Shown in pieces: positions 9,345 to 18,932 of a DNA stretch of 64,000 nt. The position numbers and the translations under genes are program-made. The stretch is from Paucibacter sp. PLA-PC-4. GTDB lineage: Bacteria > Pseudomonadota > Gammaproteobacteria > Burkholderiales > Burkholderiaceae_C. Every line of letters starts with the position of its first letter. Positions within the stretch are counted from its first letter, which is position 1. Under the pieces are notes generated by a model. The model had not been told where the DNA came from and ran no database searches. It worked only from the letters and a program-made list of their open reading frames with translations. Location of the stretch: positions 248,001-312,000 of the forward strand of contig NZ_JAPFGP010000006.1 of NCBI RefSeq assembly GCF_026241155.1, given 5' to 3'.

Positions 9345-10194
9345 ATGCCCCTGAAGCTCATTTTGGAGTGCTTCTCACTCTTGCCTGCACATTGGCTTCG
9401 GCACAGCGCACCGAACGCGCTTACGACACCAAGCTCACCCAGAGGGTCAAGACCCTGGGCATTGTCGTGGCGAGTGGCTACCAGGCTCAGGTCACCACGA
9501 CAGGCGGGCTGATGCCCAGAGCGCCACATCGCTCACCACAGCCAAGGACGACACCCAACTGGCGGACAGCCTTTGCGCCACAGTCAGCAGCGAACTGGAC
9601 CTGGAGCAGCGCTACGAGCTCAAGCGTCTGTCCATTCGCCCTGACACGGCGCGCGCCGTGGTCAACGGGCTGTGGGATCGGGGCACGGGGCGCTACGGGA
9701 AACTGGCGCCCGAACTGAAGAACGTCTATCGGGATTGCCAGTGCGATGCAGTGCTCGTTCGCGCGGACGGTCCCGGGCACAACCCCTTTGCCGATGATGC
9801 GTTCACCTACGGGCCCACCTGGGTTGGAAAGCGCGGCTTGCTGGGCGGGTCTCTGATTGCCAAAGCGCAGCTGCGCATGGGTTTGGTGGCGCTGTTGATC
9901 GATCCGGCTACGGGCGAGCGGGACGGCACTGGAGCGGCCAGCCACCGCACCGAACCAGCCGACGCGATCGAGAGCAACTGGCCTGGCGAGGCGGGCCCGA
10001 TCACTGAGCAACATTGGGCGCAGATGGCGAACTACCTTGGCCAGCACAGGGCCATGGTCCGCCAATCGCTGTACCGGAGCGGCCTGCACCCTTCCTGCGC
10101 GCTACCCTATTTTGCGAAGAAGTCGCCGGCGCAGGCTCGCGATCTTGAGCCGCCTGCCACCTTGCCAGGGACGGATCCGGACAGATGTCAGTGA
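9345..10194 (+). pseudogene. Frameshifted secreted protein, family unknown
   Basis: Three frames can be chained into one plausible protein. ATG 9345 starts MPLKLI; a second frame continues GVLLTLACTLASAQ, a typical signal-peptide core, then YDTKLTQRVKTLGIVVASGY. Near 9505-9512 the reading moves to the frame ending at 10194 (ADAQSATSLTTAKDDTQLAD and then YRDCQCDAVLVRADGPGHNP). The chain would give about 280 residues. No domain is recognised. Two frame changes inside a coherent protein indicate a decayed gene. It follows the damaged toxin-antitoxin pair. Confidence 0.5.
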
Positions 10195-10235
10195 GTTCGC
10201 GGCGGCGCTGAAGAAGCCTCAGCCCCGCATGAGTG

Positions 10236-10517
10236 TCAGACCGGCCTCCAAGCCCTGAGCCCGGTCATGCCAGCGAGCCCTGATCTCAACACGAGTGCAG
10301 CGCCACCCCTCACCCACTGACATATCCCGCCCTGGTCCACGAAGACCACGCCGGCGCCGGTCGGCATCGCACCAGGCAGCAGCGAGCTCTTGCCGGAACC
10401 GGAGACTTCGGTGAGCACCGTCAGGCGACGCTTTGGCAGCTCGACGCTGATGCGGTCGTGGCTGCTGCGCGGCTCAGTGGTTTTCGCTCGCTTGGCCGTC
10501 TTCTTCGCGGCCGTCAT
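10236..10517 (-). pseudogene. UvrA-like ATPase remnant
   Basis: The frame reads MTAAKKTAKRAKTTEPRSSH, then HDRISVELPKRRLTVLTEVSGSGKSS with a Walker A motif, then breaks into unrelated residues. Stand-alone UvrA-like ABC ATPases share the pieces HD(R/L)I, VELPKRRLTV and TGVSGSGKSSL, but with about fourteen residues between HDRI and VELPKR. They also have hundreds of residues after the P-loop. This copy has lost both parts, so it is a short internally deleted remnant. Confidence 0.6.
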
Positions 10518-10780
10518 GTCTGCTTGCCTCCCTGGATTCGCCGGCTGGGCGCCTGGCGAGGTGTTGTCGGATGATCGTAAAACCTGGAATACAGAAATCC
10601 TGGCATGCCGAAAGTAAGGAAATCGGAAAGTCTGCTGAGCCGCCCGGGTTTGCCCGTGCATCCCAAGCTGGTGCACCGGGCGTAGACTGGTCCGAGGAGT
10701 GAGGCACCGATCTGGCGCAATGTTCGCCCTGTTCTGGACGGTGAGCCTTGCTCGCTCCGCTCATGCAGGAGGTCAGTCAG

Positions 10781-12565
10781 GTGCAAGCCAGCGACATCGC
10801 CGATCCGGCCTATTTCCACAAGGTCGTCGATTGCCAATGGGCCTGTCCGGCCCACACTCCCGTCCCCGAGTACATCCGCCTGATCGCCCAGGGCCGCTAT
10901 GACGAGGCTTATCTGGTCAACTGGGTGTCCAACGTCTTCCCGGGCGTGCTGGGCCGCACCTGCGACCGGCCTTGCGAGCCGGCTTGCCGGCGCGCTCGGG
11001 TGGAAGAGGCCAATGCGAACAAGCCAGAAGCTGTCGCGATCTGCCGGCTCAAGCGTGTCGCGGCCGACAACAAGAGCCAGGAGCTGCGCGCGATGCTGCC
11101 GCAGCCGCTCCCGCGCAATGGCAAGCGGGTCGCCTGTGTCGGTGCCGGGCCGGCTTCGCTGACGGTGGCCCGGGATCTGGCGACACAGGGCTATGCGGTG
11201 ACGGTGTTCGATGGCGAGGCGAAGGCGGGTGGTTTCATCCGCACGCAGATCCCGCGCTTTCGCCTCCCTGAGAGCGTGATCGACGAGGAGTGCGGCTACA
11301 TCCTGGGTCTGGGCGTTGAGCTGCGAGCCGGTCAGCGCATTGGGTCGATGAAGGCGCTGCTGGCGGAAGGCTATGACGCGGTGTTTGTCGGCAGCGGCGC
11401 GCCGCGCGGGCGAGACCTGAGTCTGCCGGGGCGGCAGGAGGCCGCCGGCGACATCCATATCGGCATTGACTGGCTGGCATCCGTGTCCTTCGGCCATGTC
11501 GCGGCGGTCAAGCCTCGCGTCATCGTGCTGGGCGGCGGCAATACCGCGATGGACTGCTGCCGCTCGGCCCGCCGGCTGGGCGCCGAGTCCGTGACGGTGG
11601 CGGTGCGCAGCGGCTATGCGCAGATGAAGGCCTCGCCCTGGGAGAAGGAGGATGCGCAGCACGAGGGCGTCCCGATTCTGGACTTCCATCAGCCGCTGGC
11701 CTTCGAGCATGACGACGCGGGTCGGCTGACCGGCATGCGCTTCAAGCGAGTGCAGCAGGGCGACGAGGTCGTGATCCCCTGCGACGAGGTGCTGATCGCC
11801 GTGGGCCAGGAGAACGCGTTCCCGTGGATCGAGCGCGATGCGGGCATCACCTTCAACGAGCTCGGGCTGCCGGTGCTTAACGTGATCAGCCACCAGTCCA
11901 GCCTGCCGCAGGTCTTCTTCGGCGGCGACGCCGCCTTCGGCCCCAAGAACATCATCTGGGCCGTGGCTCATGGCCATGAGGCGGCGGTGTCTATCGACCG
12001 CTTTTTGCATGCAGAACCGGTGGGCAGGCGGCCGCCGCCGCACGTCAATTTGCTGTCGCAGAAGATGGGCATCCATGAGTGGAGCTACGACAACAACCCG
12101 ACCAACGATCTGCGCAACAAGGTGCCTTGGACGGCGGCCGACAAGGCGCTGGCCAGCATCCGCGTGGAGGTGGAGCTGGGCTTTGATGCCGCCACCGCCT
12201 TCAAGGAGGCGCAGCGCTGCCTGAACTGCGATGTGCAGACGGTGTTCAGCGACAAGCTGTGCATCGAGTGCGATGCCTGCGTGGACATCTGCCCGACGGA
12301 CTGCATCAGCTTCACCGAGAACGGCGAGGAGACCGAGCTGCGCCAGCGGCTCAAGGCACCGGCGCTGAATCTGAGCCAAGACCTGTATGTCAGCGGCGCC
12401 TTGAAGACCGCCCGCGTGATGGTCAAGGACGAAGACGTGTGCCTGCACTGTGGCCTGTGCGCCGAGCGCTGCCCGACCGGGGCCTGGGATATGCAGAAGT
12501 TCCTGCTGCTGACCACCAAGGCGGGGCCGGGCTGTCGCGATCATGCGGTCAGGAGAACGACATGA
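10781..12565 (+). CDS. FAD/NAD(P)-dependent oxidoreductase with C-terminal ferredoxin domains
   Basis: This protein of about 594 residues resembles the glutamate-synthase small subunit fused to a bacterial ferredoxin. An N-terminal cysteine region (CQWACPAHTP, CDRPCEPACRR) is followed by an FAD-binding GAGPASLTVA, an NAD(P)-binding GGGNTAMDCC, and two 4Fe-4S motifs at the C-terminus (CIECDACVDICPTDC and CLHCGLCAERCPTG). It likely passes electrons between NAD(P)H and the 2-oxoacid oxidoreductase encoded next. The frame is open from 10748. GTG 10781 is preferred because AGGAGG lies at 10767-10772, eight bases before it; ATG 10763 lacks such a site. Its stop overlaps the next start (ATGA). Confidence 0.87.
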   Translation: MQASDIADPAYFHKVVDCQWACPAHTPVPEYIRLIAQGRYDEAYLVNWVSNVFPGVLGRTCDRPCEPACRRARVEEANANKPEAVAICRLKRVAADNKSQELRAMLPQPLPRNGKRVACVGAGPASLTVARDLATQGYAVTVFDGEAKAGGFIRTQIPRFRLPESVIDEECGYILGLGVELRAGQRIGSMKALLAEGYDAVFVGSGAPRGRDLSLPGRQEAAGDIHIGIDWLASVSFGHVAAVKPRVIVLGGGNTAMDCCRSARRLGAESVTVAVRSGYAQMKASPWEKEDAQHEGVPILDFHQPLAFEHDDAGRLTGMRFKRVQQGDEVVIPCDEVLIAVGQENAFPWIERDAGITFNELGLPVLNVISHQSSLPQVFFGGDAAFGPKNIIWAVAHGHEAAVSIDRFLHAEPVGRRPPPHVNLLSQKMGIHEWSYDNNPTNDLRNKVPWTAADKALASIRVEVELGFDAATAFKEAQRCLNCDVQTVFSDKLCIECDACVDICPTDCISFTENGEETELRQRLKAPALNLSQDLYVSGALKTARVMVKDEDVCLHCGLCAERCPTGAWDMQKFLLLTTKAGPGCRDHAVRRTT

Positions 12566-14412
12566 GCCGCATCGAGGCCACGAACGACTTCGTCGTCAAG
12601 TTCGCCAATGTCAACGGCTCGGGTTCGGCCTCGGCCAATGAGCTGTTCGCGAAGGCGATCCTGCGCATGGGCGTGCCGGTCAGCCCGCGCAATATCTTCC
12701 CCAGCAATATCCAGGGCCTGCCGACCTGGTACGAGGTGCGTGTCAGCGAGGCCGGCTGGCTGGGCCGGCGCGGCGGTGTCGACCTGATGGTGGCGATGAA
12801 TCCGCAGACCTGGGCTCAGGATGTGGCCGAGGTCGAGCCTGGTGGCTATCTGTTCTATGACTCGACCCGGCCGCTGGGTCCCGAGGCGGTGCCGCGCAGC
12901 GACATCCATGTGCTGGGCATGCCGGTCACCGCCATCTGCAATGCCACCTACGAGGACTCGCGCCAGCGTCAGCTCTTCAAGAACATCATGGTGCTGGGGG
13001 CGCTCAGCCAGCTCATGGAGATGGACCCGGTTGAGATCGAGACGCTCTTTGCCGAGCAGTACCGCGGCAAGGAGAAGCTGCTGGATTCGAATGTGCGGGC
13101 CCTGCACGCCGGCCGCGAGTTCGCGCGCGACCACCTGGGCCCGTCCTCGGCAGGAGGGCTGCGGCTGAAGGTCCGGCGTGCCGATCGGATCGGCGAGCGC
13201 ATTTTCATCGAGGGCAATGCCGCCACGGCGCTGGGCTGTGTGTACGGCGGCGCTACGGTCTGCGCCTGGTATCCGATCACGCCCTCGTCCTCGGTGGCCG
13301 AGGCCTTCCAGAAATATTGCAGCAAATACAGGGTCGACCCGCAGACCGGGCAACACCGCTACGCCATCGTGCAGGCCGAGGACGAAATCTCCTCGATCGG
13401 CATGATCACCGGCGCAGGTTGGAACGGTGCGCGCGCCTTCACCGCGACCTCGGGCCCCGGCGTCTCGCTGATGACCGAATTCCTGGGCCTGGCCTATTTC
13501 GCCGAGATCCCGATCACCATCATCGACGTGCAGCGCGGCGGCCCCTCGACCGGCATGCCCACCCGCACCCAGCAGGCCGATCTGCTCAGCAGCGCCTATG
13601 CGTCGCATGGCGACACCAAGCACGTGCTGCTCCTACCCGAAGATCCGAAGGAGTGCTTCGAGCATGCGGCGGCCGCGCTGGACCTGGCGGACCGGCTGCA
13701 GACCCCGGTCTTCGTGATGAGCGATCTGGACATCGGCATGAACCAGCGCCTGTGCGAGCCGCTGGCATGGGAGGACGCGCGCGGCTATGACAGGGGCAAG
13801 GTGCTGAGCGCAGAACAGCTGGACGCTGGTGCCAATCATGGCCGCTACGAGGATGTCGACGGCGACGGTATTGCCTGGCGCACCCTGCCCGGCACCCATG
13901 CCAGCAAGGGCGCCTATTTCACGCGCGGCACCACCCGCAATGCCCGGGCGCAGTACTCCGAGGCCGGCGCCGACTACCTCTATAACGTCGAGCGGCTGCA
14001 GAGGAAATTCGCCACCGCCGCGACCCTGGTGCCGCAGCCGGTGCTCAAGCCGGCAGCGGCCAAGACGGTGCTGGGCGTGATCTATTTCGGCTCCACGGCA
14101 CCGGCAATGGACGAGGCCTTGCAGGCCCTGGCCCAGGCAGGCATCCATCTGGACGGGTTGCGACTGCGCGCCTTCCCTTTCCCGGCCCAAGTTGGCGAGT
14201 TCGTGCGCGCGCATGAGCAGGTCTTCGTCGTCGAACAAAACCGCGACGCGCAGATGCGCACGCTGCTCATCACCGAACTGGAGCTCAACCCGGCGCGGCT
14301 GACCCGCGTGCTGCATTTCGACGGAACGCCGATCACCGCACGCTTTATCACGCAGGCGATCACACGCCATGTGCATGCCCTCGCCACGACGCCCCGACAG
14401 GAGCCGGCATGA
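12562..14412 (+). CDS. 2-oxoacid:acceptor oxidoreductase, fused gamma/alpha subunit
   Basis: The 616-residue product starts with a gamma (CoA-side) domain (NGSGSASANELFAKAILRMG) and continues with the alpha pyrimidine-binding domain (YPITPSSSVAEAF, QAEDEISSIGMITGAGWNGA, TSGPGVSLMTEF). This is the KorA-type arrangement. With the beta subunit it oxidatively decarboxylates a 2-oxoacid to an acyl-CoA, reducing ferredoxin or, here, the upstream FAD protein. RBS AGGAGA lies at 12551-12556. Four-base ATGA overlaps on both sides show a tightly coupled operon. The substrate (2-oxoglutarate, pyruvate or a branched/aryl oxoacid) cannot be decided from sequence. Confidence 0.88.
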   Translation: MSRIEATNDFVVKFANVNGSGSASANELFAKAILRMGVPVSPRNIFPSNIQGLPTWYEVRVSEAGWLGRRGGVDLMVAMNPQTWAQDVAEVEPGGYLFYDSTRPLGPEAVPRSDIHVLGMPVTAICNATYEDSRQRQLFKNIMVLGALSQLMEMDPVEIETLFAEQYRGKEKLLDSNVRALHAGREFARDHLGPSSAGGLRLKVRRADRIGERIFIEGNAATALGCVYGGATVCAWYPITPSSSVAEAFQKYCSKYRVDPQTGQHRYAIVQAEDEISSIGMITGAGWNGARAFTATSGPGVSLMTEFLGLAYFAEIPITIIDVQRGGPSTGMPTRTQQADLLSSAYASHGDTKHVLLLPEDPKECFEHAAAALDLADRLQTPVFVMSDLDIGMNQRLCEPLAWEDARGYDRGKVLSAEQLDAGANHGRYEDVDGDGIAWRTLPGTHASKGAYFTRGTTRNARAQYSEAGADYLYNVERLQRKFATAATLVPQPVLKPAAAKTVLGVIYFGSTAPAMDEALQALAQAGIHLDGLRLRAFPFPAQVGEFVRAHEQVFVVEQNRDAQMRTLLITELELNPARLTRVLHFDGTPITARFITQAITRHVHALATTPRQEPA

Positions 14413-15461
14413 CCTACCTCGCCAAACCCAGGCTCCATCACCCGTCGCTACAGAAGAACGCGGTCGGCTATACCCGGCGGGACTACGAAGGCAAGGTCTC
14501 GACGCTGTGCGCCGGCTGCGGCCACGATTCCGTCTCGGCCGCCATCGTCCAGGCTTGCTGGCAGCTGGACATCGCGCCGCACCGCGTCGCCAAGCTCTCG
14601 GGCATAGGCTGCAGCTCCAAGACCCCGGACTACTTCCTCGGCGCCAGCCATGGCTTCAACACCGTTCACGGCCGCATGCCCAGCGTCTTGACCGGCGCCA
14701 ACCTGGCCAACCGGGAGCTGTTGTATCTCGGCATCAGCGGTGACGGTGACTCGGCCTCGATCGGCCTGGGCCAGTTTGCCCATGCGATGCGCCGAGGCGT
14801 GGCCATGGTCTATATCGTGGAGAACAACGGCGTCTACGGCCTGACCAAGGGCCAGTTCAGCGCCACCGCCGATCGCGGTTCGGTCGCTAAGAAGGGCGCG
14901 ACCAACCAGGACGCGGCGATCGACTTGGTCAGCCTGGCGCTGCAGCTGGGCGCTACCTATGTCGCGCGGTCCTTCAGCGGTGACAAGACCCAGCTGGTGC
15001 CGCTGATCGAGGGCGCGATCAAGCATCGCGGGGCAGCCTTCATCGATGTGATCAGCCCCTGCGTCGCGTTCAACAACCATGCCGGCAGCACGCGCAGCTA
15101 CGACCATGTTCGGGAGCACAACGAGGCGCTCAACCGCATCGACTTTATCGATCTGGCGCCCGAGCAGCAGGCCATCGGCGACGAGGCCGTGATCCTGCTG
15201 CCGCAAGAGGACGGCAGCCAGATGCGATTGCGCCGCGTCAAGGCGGACTACGACCCCACCGACCGCCTCGCCGCGATGAACCAGGTGGCGGCCCTGCAGG
15301 CCGCCGGCGAGATTGCCACAGGCCTGATCTTCGTTGACCCGCACTCGCGCGAGATGCACCAGGGCCTGAACACGGTGGCCGCGCCGCTGAACCGGCTGGG
15401 CGAGCGGGAGCTGTGCCCCGGCGCGGCGGTGCTGGCCAAGATCAACGAGGGGCTGCGCTGA
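14409..15461 (+). CDS. 2-oxoacid:acceptor oxidoreductase beta subunit (TPP-binding)
   Basis: The product has 350 residues. It contains the cysteine motif LCAGCGHDSVS, IGCSSKTPDYFLG, and the thiamine-diphosphate motif GDGDSASIGLGQFAHA with NNGVYGLTKGQ. These are hallmarks of KorB-type subunits. It completes the three-gene operon, starting at ATG 14409 inside the stop of the alpha subunit gene. The C-terminus has an extra stretch (residues about 265-345) with the sequence DPHSREMHQGLNTV, also common in aerobic proteobacterial versions. Confidence 0.9.
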   Translation: MTYLAKPRLHHPSLQKNAVGYTRRDYEGKVSTLCAGCGHDSVSAAIVQACWQLDIAPHRVAKLSGIGCSSKTPDYFLGASHGFNTVHGRMPSVLTGANLANRELLYLGISGDGDSASIGLGQFAHAMRRGVAMVYIVENNGVYGLTKGQFSATADRGSVAKKGATNQDAAIDLVSLALQLGATYVARSFSGDKTQLVPLIEGAIKHRGAAFIDVISPCVAFNNHAGSTRSYDHVREHNEALNRIDFIDLAPEQQAIGDEAVILLPQEDGSQMRLRRVKADYDPTDRLAAMNQVAALQAAGEIATGLIFVDPHSREMHQGLNTVAAPLNRLGERELCPGAAVLAKINEGLR

Positions 15462-15491
15462 GGCGGCCGCCAATCCAGGAGCGAAAGAGCC

Positions 15492-15929
15492 ATGCGCATC
15501 GATCCCTATCTCTTCTTCACCGGCTGCTGCGAGGAGGCCATCAACTTCTACGTCAGCGAACTTGGCGCCGAGCTGCAGATGATGATGCGCTACTCGGACA
15601 GCCCCGAGCCGCCGCCGCCCGGCATGGTTGCGCCGGGCAGCGAGCACAAGATCATGCATGCCTCGCTGCTGATCGGTGGCGCGCTGCTGATGCTGTCCGA
15701 CGGCGACTGCAGCGGCGCCGACCCGACCGCCGCCTTCAAGGGCTTCTCGCTCTCGCTGGATTGTGCCGACGAGGGCGAGGCGCGCCGCGTCTTCGACGCG
15801 CTGGCCGGCCAGGGCGGGCAGATCACGATGCCGCTGAGCCCGACCTTCTGGGCTCCGCTGTTCGGCATGGTCAGCGACAGGTTCGGCGTCGGCTGGATGG
15901 TGGGGGTGGCGGCCGAGCCACAGGCTTGA
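15492..15929 (+). CDS. VOC family (PhnB-like) protein
   Basis: This 145-residue cytoplasmic protein has the paired beta-alpha-beta-beta-beta units of the glyoxalase/bleomycin-resistance superfamily. The PhnB-like start is IDPYLFFTGCCEEAINFYV, and the end is FWAPLFGMVSDRFGVGWMV. The reaction is unknown; PhnB-like members are often annotated as putative metal-dependent enzymes or binding proteins. RBS AGGAG lies at 15477-15481. It is 30 bases after the beta subunit gene, so it may be the last gene of that operon. Confidence 0.85.
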   Translation: MRIDPYLFFTGCCEEAINFYVSELGAELQMMMRYSDSPEPPPPGMVAPGSEHKIMHASLLIGGALLMLSDGDCSGADPTAAFKGFSLSLDCADEGEARRVFDALAGQGGQITMPLSPTFWAPLFGMVSDRFGVGWMVGVAAEPQA

Positions 15930-15962
15930 TCGCCGGCCCTATCGGCGTGTTCACTGCGGGCG

Positions 15963-17450
15963 CTACTTGCCCGCCGCTGACATTGCCGCCAAAGCCTTCA
16001 GCGCCGCAGGATGCTGCGGCACCGCCAGGCCCTGGCGGGCGTTGGCGGGGGCGATCTGGGCGCCCTGGGCGCTGCCGCGAGCGGTCAGGTCGCCGCCCTG
16101 GCCGAACACGAAACGGGTCAGCGCGCCGACCTCCGAATCCGACAGCTCGGGCGCGGCCAGCAGCAGGGCGGCGGTCGCGACTGTGCTGATCTCGTCACTC
16201 TGGCTCGCATAGCTGCCGCGCGCGATGCGGTGCGCGAACAGACCCGAGGGCGCGGTGCTCAGCCGAGCAACGGCGCGCTCCGACAGCGGCAGCAGCCGCA
16301 GCGGCAGCTCGGACAGCGCCTCGCGCAGACTGTCGGCCGGCACGCCGATGACCTGGATCAGCGCATCGACCCGGCCCTGGCGCAGCGCCACCAGGGCTTC
16401 GCCCAGCGGCAGCTCGACGACCCGGATGTCCGCATCGGCCAGCTCATGCGCGCGCAAGACGCGCAGCGCGGTCAGCCGCGAGGCCGAGCCCGGCACGCCG
16501 ATCGCGATCCGCTGGCCGCGCAGATCGGCCACCGATCTGGCCTTGGAGCCGGCCGCGACCAGCACGTGGACCGGCTCCGGATAGAGGCTACCGATGGCGC
16601 GCAGCGCTGCGTCAGGGCCATCGGCGGCGAATTCCTCGCTGCCCTGGTAGGCCGCCAGCGCCGCGTCGCCCTGTGCCAGTGCTAGCGCGACCTTGCCGGC
16701 GCGCAGCAGGCGCAGGTTCTCGTCGCCACCGCGCGTCACAAGCGGCACGGTGCGCGCGCCCTGCTGGGAAGATAGAGCCTGGACGAAACGCAGATATTGG
16801 CCGCGCTCCGGGCCGGCGGCGATGGCATAGCCGTCGGCCGCGCGGGCCAGGCGCGCGCGTATCGCCGCATGGGCGGCTGCCAGTTCCTCCTCGATCATCG
16901 CGGCCTGGGTCGGCGCCGAGTCACGCGACACCGCCTCCACCACCTTGCGCATGGCATCCAGCAAGGTCGCGGCGCGACCGGCCGGGGCATTGCTGGCGTA
17001 GCTGGGCGCGGCGGCGGGCTGGTGGCCGCCGGGCGCCACGGCCAGCCAATGATCGCCGTCGCGTTGGTAGAGCGCCGTGCCATGGACGCGCACCAGGTCG
17101 CCGGCCTTGTTGCCGCCGGCTGTGATGCCCACCAGGCCCTTGGGTCCGGCGCCCAGCGCCGACACCAGGCCGGCCACGCCGGGCGAGTCCCAGCCGCCGA
17201 AGTCGAAATCACGGTTCAGCCTCAGCACGATGTCGTAGTAGACGATGCGGCGCGTCTGGCCGTCCGGTGCCTTGCTGTCGAACTGCGAGCCGCGGCGCCG
17301 CAACTCATGCAGGCTGACCGTGCCCTCGGGCAGGGCCTGGGCCAGGCGGGTCTGCAGATCGCGCTGCAAGGCGTCAGTGTCGGCGACGCGGCCGCAGGCG
17401 AGTAGCAGCGGCAGCAGCACAAGGCCGATGAACAGGGTTCGTATCGTCAT
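15963..17450 (-). CDS. TAXI-family substrate-binding lipoprotein
   Basis: The 495-residue product begins with a lipoprotein signal (LLPLLLACG, lipobox LLAC), so it should be anchored in the periplasm. The C-terminal two thirds carry the TAXI-type binding fold: YAIAAGPERGQYLRFVQAL, LALAQGDAAL, and GQRIAIGVPGSASRLTALR. The first 200 residues form an extra N-terminal region not seen in the shortest family members. TAXI proteins usually feed TRAP membrane subunits, but none is encoded here. Instead the gene starts 1 base after the gltS stop, suggesting that it delivers substrate to GltS. It may bind glutamate or a related dicarboxylate. Confidence 0.82.
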   Translation of the reverse strand: MTIRTLFIGLVLLPLLLACGRVADTDALQRDLQTRLAQALPEGTVSLHELRRRGSQFDSKAPDGQTRRIVYYDIVLRLNRDFDFGGWDSPGVAGLVSALGAGPKGLVGITAGGNKAGDLVRVHGTALYQRDGDHWLAVAPGGHQPAAAPSYASNAPAGRAATLLDAMRKVVEAVSRDSAPTQAAMIEEELAAAHAAIRARLARAADGYAIAAGPERGQYLRFVQALSSQQGARTVPLVTRGGDENLRLLRAGKVALALAQGDAALAAYQGSEEFAADGPDAALRAIGSLYPEPVHVLVAAGSKARSVADLRGQRIAIGVPGSASRLTALRVLRAHELADADIRVVELPLGEALVALRQGRVDALIQVIGVPADSLREALSELPLRLLPLSERAVARLSTAPSGLFAHRIARGSYASQSDEISTVATAALLLAAPELSDSEVGALTRFVFGQGGDLTARGSAQGAQIAPANARQGLAVPQHPAALKALAAMSAAGK

Positions 17451-17451
17451 C

Positions 17452-18645
17452 TCAGCCTCCGATCAGCGGCAGGGTCAGGGTCAGCACCACCGCGTTCATC
17501 AGATCGATGAAGAAGGCACCGGCAAGCGGTACGATCAGATAGCTCTGCGGCGCCGGCCCGTAGCGGGCCGTGATGGCCTGCATATTGGCCATCGCGGTGG
17601 CGGTCGAGCCCATGCTGAAGCCGATCAGCGCCGCCGACGAGACGGCAGCCTCGTAGTCGCGGCCCATGAAGCGAAAGCAGACGAACACCGTGTAGAGCAC
17701 GATGAAGACCACCTGGGCCGCAATCATCAGCACGAAGGGCCCGGCCGACAGCGCCACCTCAACCAGGTTCAGTGCCATCATCGTCGTGACCAGGAACAGC
17801 GACAGGCAGACCGTAGAGATCAGGTCCGAGGCCCGGTCGTCCAGGCGCATGCCGGCGAAGGGCAGCAGATTGCGTATCGCGACCCCGACCACCATGCACC
17901 ACAGAAAGCTCGGTATCGTCACCGCGCCGCCACCGAAGCGTCCGGCAAGCCATTGGCCGGCCACCACAGCGGCCAGGATGCCGGCCAGCGCGCCCATCAT
18001 GCCTAGGCTGTTGAGCGTGGGTTCGGATTCATGCCGCGCTTGCGGCCGCGTGCTACCTGCGGCGGCCGTCGCTGCGGCGCGAAGGCCGTGGCGTTTGATC
18101 AGGTATTGGGCCACCGGACCGGCAATGATGCCGCCGACGATCAGGCCCAGCGTTGCCACCGTCATCGACAGCTCCATCACAGACTGCAGATTGTTGACCT
18201 CGGCAAAGCGTTCGGCATAGGCTGCGCCGGTGCCGTGGCCGCCGACCAGCGTGATCGAGCCCCCGACCAGGCCGAAGATCGGGTGCTGGTCCAGCGCCAG
18301 TGCGACTGCGATGCCGACGCCGTTCTGCACCAGGATGTAGGGGAACAGCACCAGCAGAAAGATCACCAAAGCCCGCCCGCCGCGCCCCAGCATGCGCAGG
18401 TCAGCGCACATACCGACGCCGGCGAAGAACATCAGCAGCAGCACCGGTTTCAGGGTCTGGTCGATCTCCAGCCTGAAGTCGGTGGCGGCAAAGACCAGCG
18501 AGGCCAGGGCCGCAAACAGCAGGCCGCCGGTGATCGGGTCGGGGATGTTGTAGCGCGACAGCAGGCCGATGCGGCGATTCAGTAGGCTGCCGATCAGCAG
18601 CACGACTGTGGCCGCCAGCAGCGAGGCGAGGGGATCCAGACTCAT
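17452..18645 (-). CDS. gltS: Sodium/glutamate symporter
   Basis: The product has 397 residues and about eleven membrane segments. The GltS family pattern is clear: NRRIGLLSRYNIPDPITGGL near the start, SITLVGGHGTGAAYAERF with the conserved GGHGT, and the mirror motif GFSMGSTATAMANM in the second half. GltS imports glutamate with sodium. The frame is open to 18717, but the ATG at 18643-18645 has an AGGAAG site and gives the family's normal N-terminus (MSLDPLASLLAATVV). It is transcribed with the TAXI gene that follows. Confidence 0.92.
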   Translation of the reverse strand: MSLDPLASLLAATVVLLIGSLLNRRIGLLSRYNIPDPITGGLLFAALASLVFAATDFRLEIDQTLKPVLLLMFFAGVGMCADLRMLGRGGRALVIFLLVLFPYILVQNGVGIAVALALDQHPIFGLVGGSITLVGGHGTGAAYAERFAEVNNLQSVMELSMTVATLGLIVGGIIAGPVAQYLIKRHGLRAAATAAAGSTRPQARHESEPTLNSLGMMGALAGILAAVVAGQWLAGRFGGGAVTIPSFLWCMVVGVAIRNLLPFAGMRLDDRASDLISTVCLSLFLVTTMMALNLVEVALSAGPFVLMIAAQVVFIVLYTVFVCFRFMGRDYEAAVSSAALIGFSMGSTATAMANMQAITARYGPAPQSYLIVPLAGAFFIDLMNAVVLTLTLPLIGG

Positions 18646-18932
18646 TGAACTTCCTAAGGTGGTGGCCGGTGGCGGCCGCGAGCGTGGCCCCGATTGTCCA
18701 ACCCTGATGCGTATCAAGAGTTCCGCAGTCTTCTTGCCGTGCCGTGCGATGTTTCGTGCGATGTTTCGTGCGGTCGAGGGGCGCCTTGCGTGGCCGCGCC
18801 CGGGCGCACGGTATCCTCGGGAACGCGGGACTTGCGGAAAATCCGACTTCCAGGCGACTCGTTTTGAGGGCGCGTCATCGATTCCGCTTTCCTTGCTTCC
18901 TTGCTTTTGCTTCGCCGGCCTGCTTCGCTTCG

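Noticed and set aside
10514-12544. 676-codon open frame opposite the FAD oxidoreductase
   Set aside because: Antisense shadow of a gene with complete cofactor motifs.
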